Shown here in pieces: positions 7,921 through 16,405 of a stretch of 46,913 nucleotides of DNA (position 1 is its first letter; each line of letters starts with the position of its first letter). The notes beneath the pieces were generated by a model, which was not told where the DNA came from, ran no database searches, and saw nothing but the letters and a program-made list of their open reading frames with translations. Source of the stretch: an uncultured Acidimicrobiaceae bacterium (lineage in GTDB: Bacteria; Actinomycetota; Acidimicrobiia; Acidimicrobiales; Poriferisodalaceae); contig CAJWBN010000002.1 in the NCBI GenBank assembly GCA_913020735.1, positions 1-46,913 of the forward strand. The letters run 5' to 3'. The translations under genes and the position numbers were made by a program.

Positions 7921-9024
7921 GTGACTGAGACTAATCCTTTCGTCCTGTACCGAGATCGTCTCGAATCTTATGAGCGAGCAACCGCGGCCGGATGGAGCGA
8001 TCAACAATTTGTTGACCTGGTTTCAAAGCTGGATGAAGAGATCCAAAAAGTTGACGGCGTGGGATTTTCGGTCACCCCAGTACTTGACGGCAGCCAGCTA
8101 GCAGCTGCACTTAACTTAGATATAGACCTCAGAGTGAAGGTCGAAATCAACTCAGTGGGCGGATCACACAAGGCCAGGCATCTTTTTGGTGTTGCCCTCC
8201 ATCTCGCAATTGAAGGTGCCATTAAAGATTCATCCAAAAGATCTCTAGCAATCGCGAGTTGCGGTAACGCTGCAATAGCAGCATCAATTATCGCGAAAGC
8301 AATCAATTACCCAATTGAAGTCTTTGTTCCTACTTGGGCTGACAAACCTTCCATAAATTTACTTCGAGAACTCGGCGCACAAATCCAAATCTGTGAGTCA
8401 AATCCAGACCAGAAAGGTGATCCTTGCTACGCATATTTTAAGAACGCCGTAGCTAAAGGTTCTCATCCCTTTGGCGTTCAGGGGACCGACACACCTGGAG
8501 CTTTCGACGGAGGTAGAACTTTGGGGTGGGAACTTCATGACCAAGTTTCAGATCTAAATACTGTCTTCGTCCAGGTGGGGGGTGGAGCTTTAGGTACTGC
8601 AACAGCACGAGCTTTACCTGATGTTGCTATCTATCCAGTTCAGGTGGAAGGTTGCGCTCCTCTCAAACGTGCTTGGGATTTGTTAGCTCCAGATTTCGAT
8701 ATGACAAAAGCCGCTGCTTCACCAGAAAGCTTTATGTGGCCCTGGGATCAGCCCGCTAGCGCAGCTTCTGGTCTACTTGACGACATCACCTACGACTGGA
8801 TACCTCTGTCACAAGCCACTCTGGACAGCGGAGGCCATCCAATAGTCGTCTCAGAGGAAACTCTCATTGAAACCCACCGCGTTGCCACTAGCGTTACTGG
8901 ACTAAATGTTTCTTGTACAGGGGTAGCAGGACTCGCGGGGTTGGTAGAAACCTCCCCTAAAAATAGATCAGTTGTAGGGGTTTTGTTTACAGGCGTTGAT
9001 CGAGAACTCGAGGTGGCAAAATGA
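7921..9024 (+). CDS. Fold-type-II PLP-dependent enzyme, threonine synthase/dehydratase-like
   Basis: About 367 residues. The PLP lysine is expected at Lys84 in SVGGSHKARHLFG, followed by IASCGNAAIAA (the asparagine loop) and VQVGGGALGTA (phosphate-binding glycine loop). The GTG at 7921 begins one base after the upstream TGA; an ATG at 7888 inside the upstream gene would add 11 residues and is an alternative start. It belongs to the threonine-synthase/diaminopropionate-ammonia-lyase fold but lacks clear specificity motifs. Two dissimilar fold-II enzymes back to back, directly before xanthine-dehydrogenase genes, suggests consecutive or paired reactions on an amino-acid product of purine-ring breakdown. 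Family membership is secure; the substrate is unknown. Confidence 0.83.
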   Translation: MTETNPFVLYRDRLESYERATAAGWSDQQFVDLVSKLDEEIQKVDGVGFSVTPVLDGSQLAAALNLDIDLRVKVEINSVGGSHKARHLFGVALHLAIEGAIKDSSKRSLAIASCGNAAIAASIIAKAINYPIEVFVPTWADKPSINLLRELGAQIQICESNPDQKGDPCYAYFKNAVAKGSHPFGVQGTDTPGAFDGGRTLGWELHDQVSDLNTVFVQVGGGALGTATARALPDVAIYPVQVEGCAPLKRAWDLLAPDFDMTKAAASPESFMWPWDQPASAASGLLDDITYDWIPLSQATLDSGGHPIVVSEETLIETHRVATSVTGLNVSCTGVAGLAGLVETSPKNRSVVGVLFTGVDRELEVAK

Positions 9025-9098
9025 TTAATTTTAAAAATGTCCCACTTATTAGATTCCCTCAATCTCGCGACGAAAGAAGATGGGCTTTCACAAAATGA
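9021..9098 (+). CDS. Possible 25-residue coupling peptide
   Basis: A tiny open frame whose ATG overlaps the stop of the upstream PLP gene (ATGA at 9021-9024). Its TGA (9096-9098) overlaps an in-frame ATG (9095) of the downstream FAD/2Fe-2S gene, again as ATGA. It encodes 25 residues, basic and without a membrane segment (begins MINFKNVPLIRF). This back-to-back arrangement would let ribosomes pass across the otherwise untranslated 55-base gap. No homology is known to me, and chance is a real possibility at this length. Confidence 0.3.
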   Translation: MINFKNVPLIRFPQSRDERRWAFTK

Positions 9099-10555
9099 CC
9101 GCTGTTAAAGGGTCTCTGCACGAATCGCAGTTATTAGGGACCCGAATCAAGGAAATCCTTCGACCTACAACTTGGTCTGAAGCAGTTGAAATATATGGGA
9201 CACTTCCCAACGCTTTGCCCGTCGCTGGGGCTACTGACCTTTTATTGGATCTATCCCGACGCGCCGATGCTGGCCAAAGCCCACCGGTAACCCTCATAGA
9301 TCTCTGGGGGCTCCAGGATTGCTCACATATCACCCTCGACGCCGATGAAGTAGTGATCGGATGTGGGGTAACACATAACCAGATAATTGATGCTTTGGAT
9401 CTAGACCCAGCTCTCAACATTCTTCGTATGGCATGTCTAGAAATTGGTGCGCCCCAACTTCGAAACCGAGCAACCGTCGTTGGAAACATCGTCACAGCAA
9501 GCCCAGCTAATGACACTATTTCAGCTTTGATATCTCTCAACGCGAATGTGCTTATCGAATCTATTCACGGAACACGCGAAGTCTCAATCAGAGAGTTCTT
9601 TCCCGGATTTCGACAGACAACATTAAGAGAGTCAGAGCTAGTTCGTTCTATAAAAATACCTAAATGGGGACCCCGAACAGTTGGAACGTGGTTCAAAGTA
9701 GGCAACCGAAATGCTCAGGCAATATCTGTCGTACACGCTGGAATTGTTCTTAAGTTTGACGAATCAACATCATCTATCACGAAAGCTGATGTCTCAATTG
9801 GGAGCGTGTCTGAAACCGTCACCGTGTCAAAAGCGGTCAGCGACTACCTGATTGGCGAAGAACTTAACGTCGAAACATCCGCTACTGCAGCTCGAATCGC
9901 TGCGAACGAAATATCACCAATCGACGATCTCCGCGCGAGTGCCGTCTATCGGACAGCGGTTACAGAGACTGCTCTCCGTCGCGCGTTGATAAACCTCTCG
10001 AAATTTTCCACACTTCAACCCCGGAGTACCCCATTATTGGGATGGGTTTCTGCACGACCAACCCCTCCTCAGAAAGCTCTGTCGACAACTACGTCGGTGT
10101 CTTGCACGATCAACGGCTCAAACGTCGCTGCCGAAATCGGTGACCACTCAACACTTCTGGAATGGTTGCGTGCCAATGCTTCCACCGGCACAAAAGAAGG
10201 CTGCGCTGAGGGTGAGTGTGGCGCGTGCACGGTCCAACTGAATGGTGCCGCAGTAACAAGTTGTCTTATCCCAACTGCACAAGCAGATGGAGGTTCGGTT
10301 GTAACAGTCGAAGGACTAGCTAACGGACAAAATCTTCACCCCGTCCAAACAAAATTCTTAGATAAATTCGCTGTCCAATGCGGATTTTGCACGCCTGGTT
10401 TTCTCGTTGCAGCTGCTTCTCTGTGCGACGAAAACGACTCGCCGTCAGACGAAGATATTCAGGCCGGACTTGCCGGCAATCTATGTCGATGCACTGGGTA
10501 TTACTCCATAGTTGAAGCTCTAAACGGTTTATCAGTCAATAGCGAGTCAAGCTGA
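9080..10555 (+). CDS. Xanthine-dehydrogenase-type FAD subunit fused to 2Fe-2S subunit (FAD first)
   Basis: A 491-residue electron-transfer subunit of a molybdenum hydroxylase. Residues about 30-310 form a CoxM/XdhB-type FAD domain (LPVAGATDLLLDL; RNRATVVGNIVTASPANDT). Residues about 340-485 form a CoxS/XdhC-type two-cluster ferredoxin with GCAEGECGACTV and a later cysteine for cluster one, and QCGFCTPGF with NLCRCTGYY for cluster two. The usual fused order (eukaryotic XDH, XdhA) is 2Fe-2S then FAD; here it is reversed. The start is ambiguous: ATG 9080 has only a weak purine run, and ATG 9095 overlaps the stop of a possible coupling peptide. Its TGA overlaps the next gene's ATG (TGATG), giving tight co-translation with the molybdenum subunit. 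Confidence 0.92.
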   Translation: MGFHKMTAVKGSLHESQLLGTRIKEILRPTTWSEAVEIYGTLPNALPVAGATDLLLDLSRRADAGQSPPVTLIDLWGLQDCSHITLDADEVVIGCGVTHNQIIDALDLDPALNILRMACLEIGAPQLRNRATVVGNIVTASPANDTISALISLNANVLIESIHGTREVSIREFFPGFRQTTLRESELVRSIKIPKWGPRTVGTWFKVGNRNAQAISVVHAGIVLKFDESTSSITKADVSIGSVSETVTVSKAVSDYLIGEELNVETSATAARIAANEISPIDDLRASAVYRTAVTETALRRALINLSKFSTLQPRSTPLLGWVSARPTPPQKALSTTTSVSCTINGSNVAAEIGDHSTLLEWLRANASTGTKEGCAEGECGACTVQLNGAAVTSCLIPTAQADGGSVVTVEGLANGQNLHPVQTKFLDKFAVQCGFCTPGFLVAAASLCDENDSPSDEDIQAGLAGNLCRCTGYYSIVEALNGLSVNSESS

Positions 10556-12792
10556 TGTCAGTCGGGACAACCCCTCAACGTATTGACGCAACCAACAAAG
10601 TCACTGGCTCGGCGACGTACCCAGCAGATCGTGTCCCAGAGAATGCTTTGCACGCAGTGGTGATATTCACCAACCAACCGCATGCACGCCTAGTCAATCT
10701 CGATCTCACTGAAACCCTTAAATCTCGCGGCGTTATCACCGTGGTCACTGCAGCCGATGTGCCCGTCAACGAGTACGGACTAACTCTGTTTGATCAACCC
10801 GTCTTCATTGGCCTCGATGACACCGGGCGGAGTTCAGTTCCTTGTGATGTGAGTCGATGGGAAGCCGACCACCTTGCAGTTGTAGTTGCCGAAAGCCTGG
10901 CCCAAGCTCGCGGCGCTGCATCTCTCATTAAATCCGAATGGGAACTGTTACCTCTAGTTTCTGATGTACGTGAAGCTCAATCTGATGAGGTTCTTGTTCA
11001 TCCCAACTCGACGAGCAACACGTACCACGAGCTTCGGATTCGCAAGGGAAATATTGCTGAAGGAATGCGGTCAGCAGACGTAGTCATAGAAGACACGTAC
11101 GAACTCCCCCATCAGGAACATGCCTACTTACAAGTGGAAGCTGCGACCGCTTGGATTGATGAGGAACAACGGGTAACTCTTGAAACCGGAGGCCAATGGA
11201 TTCACGAAGATCAAGAGCAAATAGCTCATGCACTCGACCTCCCCACTGAGCAAATCCGAGTTAAATACGCCGCAATTGGTGGAGCTTTCGGGGGCAAAGA
11301 AGACATGAGCTTACAAATCGTGATGGCCGTCGCCGCGAAGAAACTTAATGATCTGGGGATCATGCGTCCTGTCCATTGCAATTGGACTCGCGAAGAGTCC
11401 ATCGTTGGTCACCACAAGCGTCATCGAGCTACTGTCCATGCTCGCTTGGGTGCCACAGCAGACGGAACCATCACCGCTGTCGAGGCAGAAGTGTTACTTG
11501 ACGCCGGGGCCTACAACTATACGTCTAACAAAGTGCTCGGAAATCTTCACCTATCAGTCGCAGGGGCATACAACGTTCCAAATGCTCAAATAGATAGCAA
11601 GGCGATTTACACTCACAGCGTCCCTGGTGGAGCTTTTAGAGGATTTGGTGGCCCACAAGGCGCCTTTGTAGCCGAATCGCAAATAAACAAGCTGGCTAAT
11701 GAATTAGGAATAGATCCCTTAGAAATTCGCAGAAGAAATGCTCTCACCGATCTGTCTGATGGCATTACCCAGTCAGGCCTTCCTCTCGGTGTTGCTGTTC
11801 ATCGAGTCCTCGAAAAATGTGCCGAGAGGGCACCAGCTTCAGCTCCGTTGCCAGAGACAGCTCCATTCCAACCTGTTGCCTCGCTGCCACCTGAACTAGA
11901 CCAGTTAAAACGGGGCCGCGGTTATGCAGTTGGGATGAAGAATGTTGGCTTCAGTTTCGGATTCCCAGAAGCCTGCGAAGCTGATGTCGTTTTTCATGGT
12001 GACTTTGATTCGGATCGTCCCAACCGGATTGAGCTGTTTCACAGCGCTGCAGAAGTTGGTCAAGGTGTCCATACCGCTCTCATCCAAATGGTGGCCGATG
12101 CAGCAGACATCGATATCAGCAATGTTGACGCCACCTATAGCGATACTGCCACTAGCGGTGACTCAGGTTCAGCTTCAGCTTCGCGGTTGACATTCATGGC
12201 GGGCAATTCAGTGTTGGGTGCCGTGGAGGAAGCTGAAAAGGCGTGGGCTGATGGGGCCAGACCCGCTATGGGCCACTTTCGGTATAAACCACCAGCAACG
12301 GAACCACTCGATCCAGATACTGGAGTCGGGCAACCCAATTTTTGTTACGGCTACATGGCACAGGCTGTTGATCTAACTGTGGATGTCGGTACTGGGCACA
12401 TACGAGTAGACCGGGTGCTATCAATTCATGACGTCGGCAAGGCTATTCATCCTCAAATGTTAAAAGGCCAAATTGAAGGCGCCATTGCCCAGGCACATGG
12501 CTACACGCTAAGCGAACAGCTCGTCGTCGAGGAGGGAAGAGTTTTAAACCCTCGACTTTCCCAATATCTGATTCCCGGAATTGGCGATGTCCCTACCAAA
12601 GTTGAATGCTTAATATTGGAAGCAGCCGACCCTCTTGGACCCTGGGGGGCCAGGGGTGTTTCCGAAATGCCCTACATAACCTATGCCCCCGCAGTTACAG
12701 CAGCTTTGCACGATGCAACCGGGGTTTGGATGAATACCTTTCCTTTGACTCCATCGGTGGTTCTTGAACACTTACACGCTGCAAAGAGTTAA
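10555..12792 (+). CDS. Xanthine-dehydrogenase-type molybdopterin-binding catalytic subunit
   Basis: A 745-residue CoxL/XdhA-type subunit that would hydroxylate a purine or other N-heterocycle at a molybdenum centre. Seen: the N-terminal Ald_Xan_dh domain (RIDATNKVTGSATYPAD) and the Moco-contacting loops GGAFGGKEDMS, PGGAFRGFGGPQG and EVGQGVHTAL. Near the C-terminus is WGARGVSEMP, whose Glu corresponds to the catalytic glutamate. There is no AYRCxSLRQ-type CO dehydrogenase loop, so CO oxidation is not supported. It pairs with the preceding FAD/2Fe-2S fusion to make a complete enzyme. Its stop overlaps the convergent SsnA gene by 4 bases. Whether xanthine, hypoxanthine or another heterocycle is the substrate cannot be told from sequence. 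No XdhC-type maturation factor is in the window. Confidence 0.92.
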   Translation: MSVGTTPQRIDATNKVTGSATYPADRVPENALHAVVIFTNQPHARLVNLDLTETLKSRGVITVVTAADVPVNEYGLTLFDQPVFIGLDDTGRSSVPCDVSRWEADHLAVVVAESLAQARGAASLIKSEWELLPLVSDVREAQSDEVLVHPNSTSNTYHELRIRKGNIAEGMRSADVVIEDTYELPHQEHAYLQVEAATAWIDEEQRVTLETGGQWIHEDQEQIAHALDLPTEQIRVKYAAIGGAFGGKEDMSLQIVMAVAAKKLNDLGIMRPVHCNWTREESIVGHHKRHRATVHARLGATADGTITAVEAEVLLDAGAYNYTSNKVLGNLHLSVAGAYNVPNAQIDSKAIYTHSVPGGAFRGFGGPQGAFVAESQINKLANELGIDPLEIRRRNALTDLSDGITQSGLPLGVAVHRVLEKCAERAPASAPLPETAPFQPVASLPPELDQLKRGRGYAVGMKNVGFSFGFPEACEADVVFHGDFDSDRPNRIELFHSAAEVGQGVHTALIQMVADAADIDISNVDATYSDTATSGDSGSASASRLTFMAGNSVLGAVEEAEKAWADGARPAMGHFRYKPPATEPLDPDTGVGQPNFCYGYMAQAVDLTVDVGTGHIRVDRVLSIHDVGKAIHPQMLKGQIEGAIAQAHGYTLSEQLVVEEGRVLNPRLSQYLIPGIGDVPTKVECLILEAADPLGPWGARGVSEMPYITYAPAVTAALHDATGVWMNTFPLTPSVVLEHLHAAKS

Positions 12793-13841
12793 GGCATACC
12801 GTCAAGTTTCATAAACAAGCGTTGCGCTTGTTCAGCCGCTTTGGCTCGCACTTCGTACGGATCTATTTGAGTAGCCACTCCGTCGCTAAGGACGACTTGA
12901 CCGTCAATTTCCACAGATTCAGGTCGAATATTGGTATGAAAGGCAAGTCTCCATGGATCGATTGGTTCCTCAGACCAAATCACTCGATCTTGCAGGGCTT
13001 CGGGGACTAACTGATATCCACCTTCTAGCCATGCCCATGCCGTTTCGGGGGTTGCTGCGATGTCATGTTCTCGTGCCCGAGCGTACGCAACTCGAAACTC
13101 GTCAAGCATTGCAGCACCAATACCGTCAGTCCCTAAAGCAACGGGCAGCTTGAATCGTTGGGGTGCCGCATAACCAACTGAATTATTCATATTCGACCGC
13201 GGGTTATGAATAATTGTTCCCCGTAATTCGTGGTCATCTGGTAATTGGACACCATGAACCAAGAGCCAATTATCTTGACTTAAATCCGCTAATCGATGCT
13301 CTACACCCAGATCATCCACACCTTCTGCAACGTGGATATGAACACCGACTCCAAAATGAGCCGCCATCTCGGTTGCAGCTACAAGAGTCTCGTCTTCGCA
13401 GGTAAAGGCTGCATGTATGCCGACCATGCCACGCCTACCACTAGATAAAAACCTAGCGTTTTCTTCTAGGCCTCTTATTGCCCCATCCGGTCCATGGCGA
13501 TCAGTGACTCCGTAAGAACAAACTGAGCGGATCCCTATCTCCGCGCATGCGTTTGCAATTACATCCAGCGACCCTTCGATGGCGTTAGGGGATTCGTGAT
13601 GATCGATTATTGCCGTGGTGCCCGATTCGATCGCTTCGAGCGCCCCTAATTTTGCTGACCATTCCAACATTTCCAGATCTAGTGCTTGATCCAACCTCCA
13701 CCAGACAAGTTCCAAGATCTCCCGAAAAGATGAAGGCGTTCGTGGGGGGGCTGGCATTCCGCGAGCTAGCGAGCTGTATAAGTGATGGTGCGCGCATACA
13801 AGCCCTCTTGTCTCGTTTGGACGGAGATCAGTCAAGTCCAC
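12789..13841 (-). CDS. ssnA: SsnA-like amidohydrolase, N-terminally short
   Basis: An amidohydrolase matching SsnA, the aminohydrolase of the E. coli purine/selenium-associated cluster. Shared wording includes AHHHLYSSLARGM, WWRLDQALDLE, IDHHESP, HIHVAEG, NPRSNMNNSVGY and ALGTDGIG. The metal ligands are therefore present (His18/His20, the HIHVAE His, the TDG Asp). At 350 residues it is about 90 shorter than typical SsnA. It begins only about 15 residues before the first metal motif, lacking the N-terminal half of the beta-sandwich, and the C-terminal sandwich is also trimmed. The GTG start at 13841 overlaps the upstream molybdenum hydroxylase stop by 10 bases, leaving little room for a longer start that would not lie inside that gene. 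It is last in a four-gene leftward operon. A deaminase or ring-opening role on a purine derivative is inferred. Confidence 0.85.
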   Translation of the reverse strand: MDLTDLRPNETRGLVCAHHHLYSSLARGMPAPPRTPSSFREILELVWWRLDQALDLEMLEWSAKLGALEAIESGTTAIIDHHESPNAIEGSLDVIANACAEIGIRSVCSYGVTDRHGPDGAIRGLEENARFLSSGRRGMVGIHAAFTCEDETLVAATEMAAHFGVGVHIHVAEGVDDLGVEHRLADLSQDNWLLVHGVQLPDDHELRGTIIHNPRSNMNNSVGYAAPQRFKLPVALGTDGIGAAMLDEFRVAYARAREHDIAATPETAWAWLEGGYQLVPEALQDRVIWSEEPIDPWRLAFHTNIRPESVEIDGQVVLSDGVATQIDPYEVRAKAAEQAQRLFMKLDGMP

Positions 13842-16405
13842 GCGTCAGCCCGTTCACGGTTGGCTAAATTCCGTATTGGCAACTCGGTGGGCCAGGAATC
13901 ATCGTACGACCGCATGGCAGCAGCAACAGCTCCCGCCGTCGGGACCAAACCTATTTCTCCAACCCCTTTGATCCCATACGGTGAACCGGGCTGGGGGGAC
14001 TCGATAATGATGACATCGACTGGTGGCATATCTTTCGGTCGGATGATGTCCAGGCTTCTAAACGTTGTATTTGTAGGTCTTCCGGATGAGTCGGTTGGGA
14101 AGCCTTCAGTAAGTGCGTAGCCGAGACCCATGTGCACTGCTCCTTCAATTTGGCCTTCGCACAACATTGGGTTGACAGCACGACCGACGTCATGAGCTGC
14201 AACCACATTCCTGACTTCTCCATCATCTGGGTTAAGGACTACCAGTTGCGATGCATACCCAAAGGTTGAGTGAATAACCGGATTTTCCAAGCCTTCGCTG
14301 AGCGAATTAGTCCAATTAATTCGATAGCTGCCTTCGTAATCGAGACCCACTTGGCAACCGTCAAGTAATGCATTTCGGCAAGCGTCCTGAACTGCCCCGG
14401 CTCCCATAAGGGTGCCGCGACTTCCCGTCGTTTGCCCCGCACCCAATTCCCGAGTCGAATCAACTATTACCTTTATCTGTTCCGCCGCAACACCCAGTTC
14501 TTCGACTGCAACTTGGAGAGCGACGTTATGCACTCCTTGGCCCATCTCAGTCCAACAATGTCGAACTTCTACGGTTCCGTCTACCTCGAATCTGACGACG
14601 GCTTTTGCTATTTCATCAAAACCATTTCCAAGTCCTGAGTTTTTCAGGCCCAAACCAATTCCGACTGGCAACCCATCCTTGACTGCCTGGTCATATGCAG
14701 GTTTCACTGCGTCTAGACAAGCTCGAGCACCCAGGCACCCATCGTCCATTATCTGGCCGGGACCCCAAATGTCTCCAGGGTTCACGACATTGAGGGATCG
14801 CATTTCCCAGCCGCTGATACCAACTTTTTCGGCTAGCCGGTCGATTATGCCTTCCATAGCAAACTGAGCTTGGTTGGCACCAAAACCCCTGAAAGCGCCG
14901 CAGACCGAGTTATTAGTTCGAGCTGCAATCGCTTCAACATCTACAGCCTGGAGCACATAAGGACCAGTTGCGTGGCCAGCAGCTCGCTCTAGGACTTTCA
15001 TACCGACCGACGCGTAGGGTCCTGAGTCTCCCAACATTCTGGCTCGAAGGCCTGTCAGCTTCCCTTTTTCATCACACCCGGCTTCGTATGTCATTCGAAT
15101 CGGGTGACGCTTCGGATGCATAAGCAATGATTGCTCTCTAGAGAGCGTGATCTGAACGGGTTTTCCCAGGAGCCACGCAGATAACGCTGTGTGTACCTGA
15201 TTCGACATGTCCTCTTTACCGCCGAAGGCTCCACCATTACTTACAAGTTCAGTAGTAATTAGGGATGGATCAAGATCTAAAACTCGGGCAATGTCATTTC
15301 GATCATCCCAGATTCCTTGACCCCCGGTGTATACGTAAAGGCCTCCGTCGGTAGGTACTGCAAGTGTTGATTCAGGTTCCAGAAATGCGTGTTCAACTCG
15401 TTGCGTTTGGAAAGTTTCACTCACGACATGCGCAGATTGTTCCAAGACCGAATCAACATCTCCTCTCTGGTATGCAGATTTCGAAAGGATGTTTCCTTCT
15501 AGTCCCCAGACAGCATCTTCGTCACTATCGACAACTCTGACCGGGTCAGTCATTGGCTCATGGACTCGGCATTCGACCTGCACTAAGGCCGCTGCTTCCA
15601 CAGCTGTCTTTCGATCGTCAGCAACCACTACTGCCAGTACATCTCCCAGAAATGAAGTGCGGCCGCCTACTGGAATCATTACTGGCCAATCTTTGTGGAT
15701 TAATCCAACCCTGATTTCTCCAGGTATATCCGCTGCTGTGAAAACCCCAGCTACACCTTCTACCGACAACGCAGCTTGTACATCAATTGCGATGACATCA
15801 GCTCGTGCATGATCCGCCAACCTCAGCGCACCGTGGAGCAGGCCATCTACCCGCATGTCATCAATAAACGGTCGCACTCCAGCCGCTAAAACATCTGCTT
15901 CGTATTTAGTTCCTCGGGACCCAACACCTTTAGGCGGCTGTGGTTCTCTGTTCACTCCCGAAGCTATGTCCAGAATGGCATCGAGAATCTTGATGTACCC
16001 AGTGCATCTGCACAAATGAGCTCCGAGGTGGCGAGCTGTTTCGTCTCGGGTGAGAGCTTGGCCCTTTTTTTCTATGAGCGCTTTTGCCCGAACCAAAATC
16101 CCAGGGATACAAAAACCGCATTGCAGCGCGCCATGTGCAGCAAAAATATCGCAATAACGTTGAAGCTCTGCCTCGTCGAACCCCTCGAGTGTGGTGACAT
16201 TTTCGCCGTCAGTTCGTTCTAAAGAGGTTTGGCAAGCAACTCTGGCTTTGTCCCCGACTAAAACCGTGCACGCTCCGCACTGACCCGAGGGTGCACAGCC
16301 ATCTTTGGCTGAAATCACTCCAAGTTCATCTCGCAACGCTCCCAACAGGTGGTGGTGCGATTCAGAAACGCTCACCGGTTGGCCGTTCAATTGGAATGAC
16401 GTCAT
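13832..16405 (-). CDS. XdhD-type molybdenum hydroxylase (fused 2Fe-2S and molybdopterin domains)
   Basis: An 857-residue single-chain hydroxylase. Residues 1-160 hold two 2Fe-2S clusters (Cys37, Cys43, Cys46 in DGCAPSGQCGACTV; QCGFCIPG and HLCRCTGY). Residues about 180-850 hold the molybdopterin domains (GGAFGGKEDMS, GAFRGFGANQAQ, EMGQGVHNVAL, YGIKGVGEIGLVP with the catalytic Glu). The domain order without FAD and the FGANQAQFAMEG wording match XdhD and the family described as selenium-dependent xanthine dehydrogenase, which also co-occurs with SsnA. The selenium in that family is a labile cofactor, so no selenocysteine codon is expected and none is needed here. Selenium use is unproven because SelD, YqeB and YqeC are not in the window. 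The start overlaps the upstream carbamoylase stop by 4 bases. Confidence 0.9.
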   Translation of the reverse strand: MTSFQLNGQPVSVSESHHHLLGALRDELGVISAKDGCAPSGQCGACTVLVGDKARVACQTSLERTDGENVTTLEGFDEAELQRYCDIFAAHGALQCGFCIPGILVRAKALIEKKGQALTRDETARHLGAHLCRCTGYIKILDAILDIASGVNREPQPPKGVGSRGTKYEADVLAAGVRPFIDDMRVDGLLHGALRLADHARADVIAIDVQAALSVEGVAGVFTAADIPGEIRVGLIHKDWPVMIPVGGRTSFLGDVLAVVVADDRKTAVEAAALVQVECRVHEPMTDPVRVVDSDEDAVWGLEGNILSKSAYQRGDVDSVLEQSAHVVSETFQTQRVEHAFLEPESTLAVPTDGGLYVYTGGQGIWDDRNDIARVLDLDPSLITTELVSNGGAFGGKEDMSNQVHTALSAWLLGKPVQITLSREQSLLMHPKRHPIRMTYEAGCDEKGKLTGLRARMLGDSGPYASVGMKVLERAAGHATGPYVLQAVDVEAIAARTNNSVCGAFRGFGANQAQFAMEGIIDRLAEKVGISGWEMRSLNVVNPGDIWGPGQIMDDGCLGARACLDAVKPAYDQAVKDGLPVGIGLGLKNSGLGNGFDEIAKAVVRFEVDGTVEVRHCWTEMGQGVHNVALQVAVEELGVAAEQIKVIVDSTRELGAGQTTGSRGTLMGAGAVQDACRNALLDGCQVGLDYEGSYRINWTNSLSEGLENPVIHSTFGYASQLVVLNPDDGEVRNVVAAHDVGRAVNPMLCEGQIEGAVHMGLGYALTEGFPTDSSGRPTNTTFRSLDIIRPKDMPPVDVIIIESPQPGSPYGIKGVGEIGLVPTAGAVAAAMRSYDDSWPTELPIRNLANRERADAWT

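Noticed and set aside
10555-12792. CO dehydrogenase large subunit
   Set aside because: The diagnostic AYRCSFR/AYRGAGR-type active-site loop is absent; the loops are xanthine-dehydrogenase-like.
13832-16405. Selenocysteine in the putative selenium-dependent hydroxylase
   Set aside because: No internal TGA is needed to read the full-length protein; selenium in this family is a labile cofactor, not selenocysteine.
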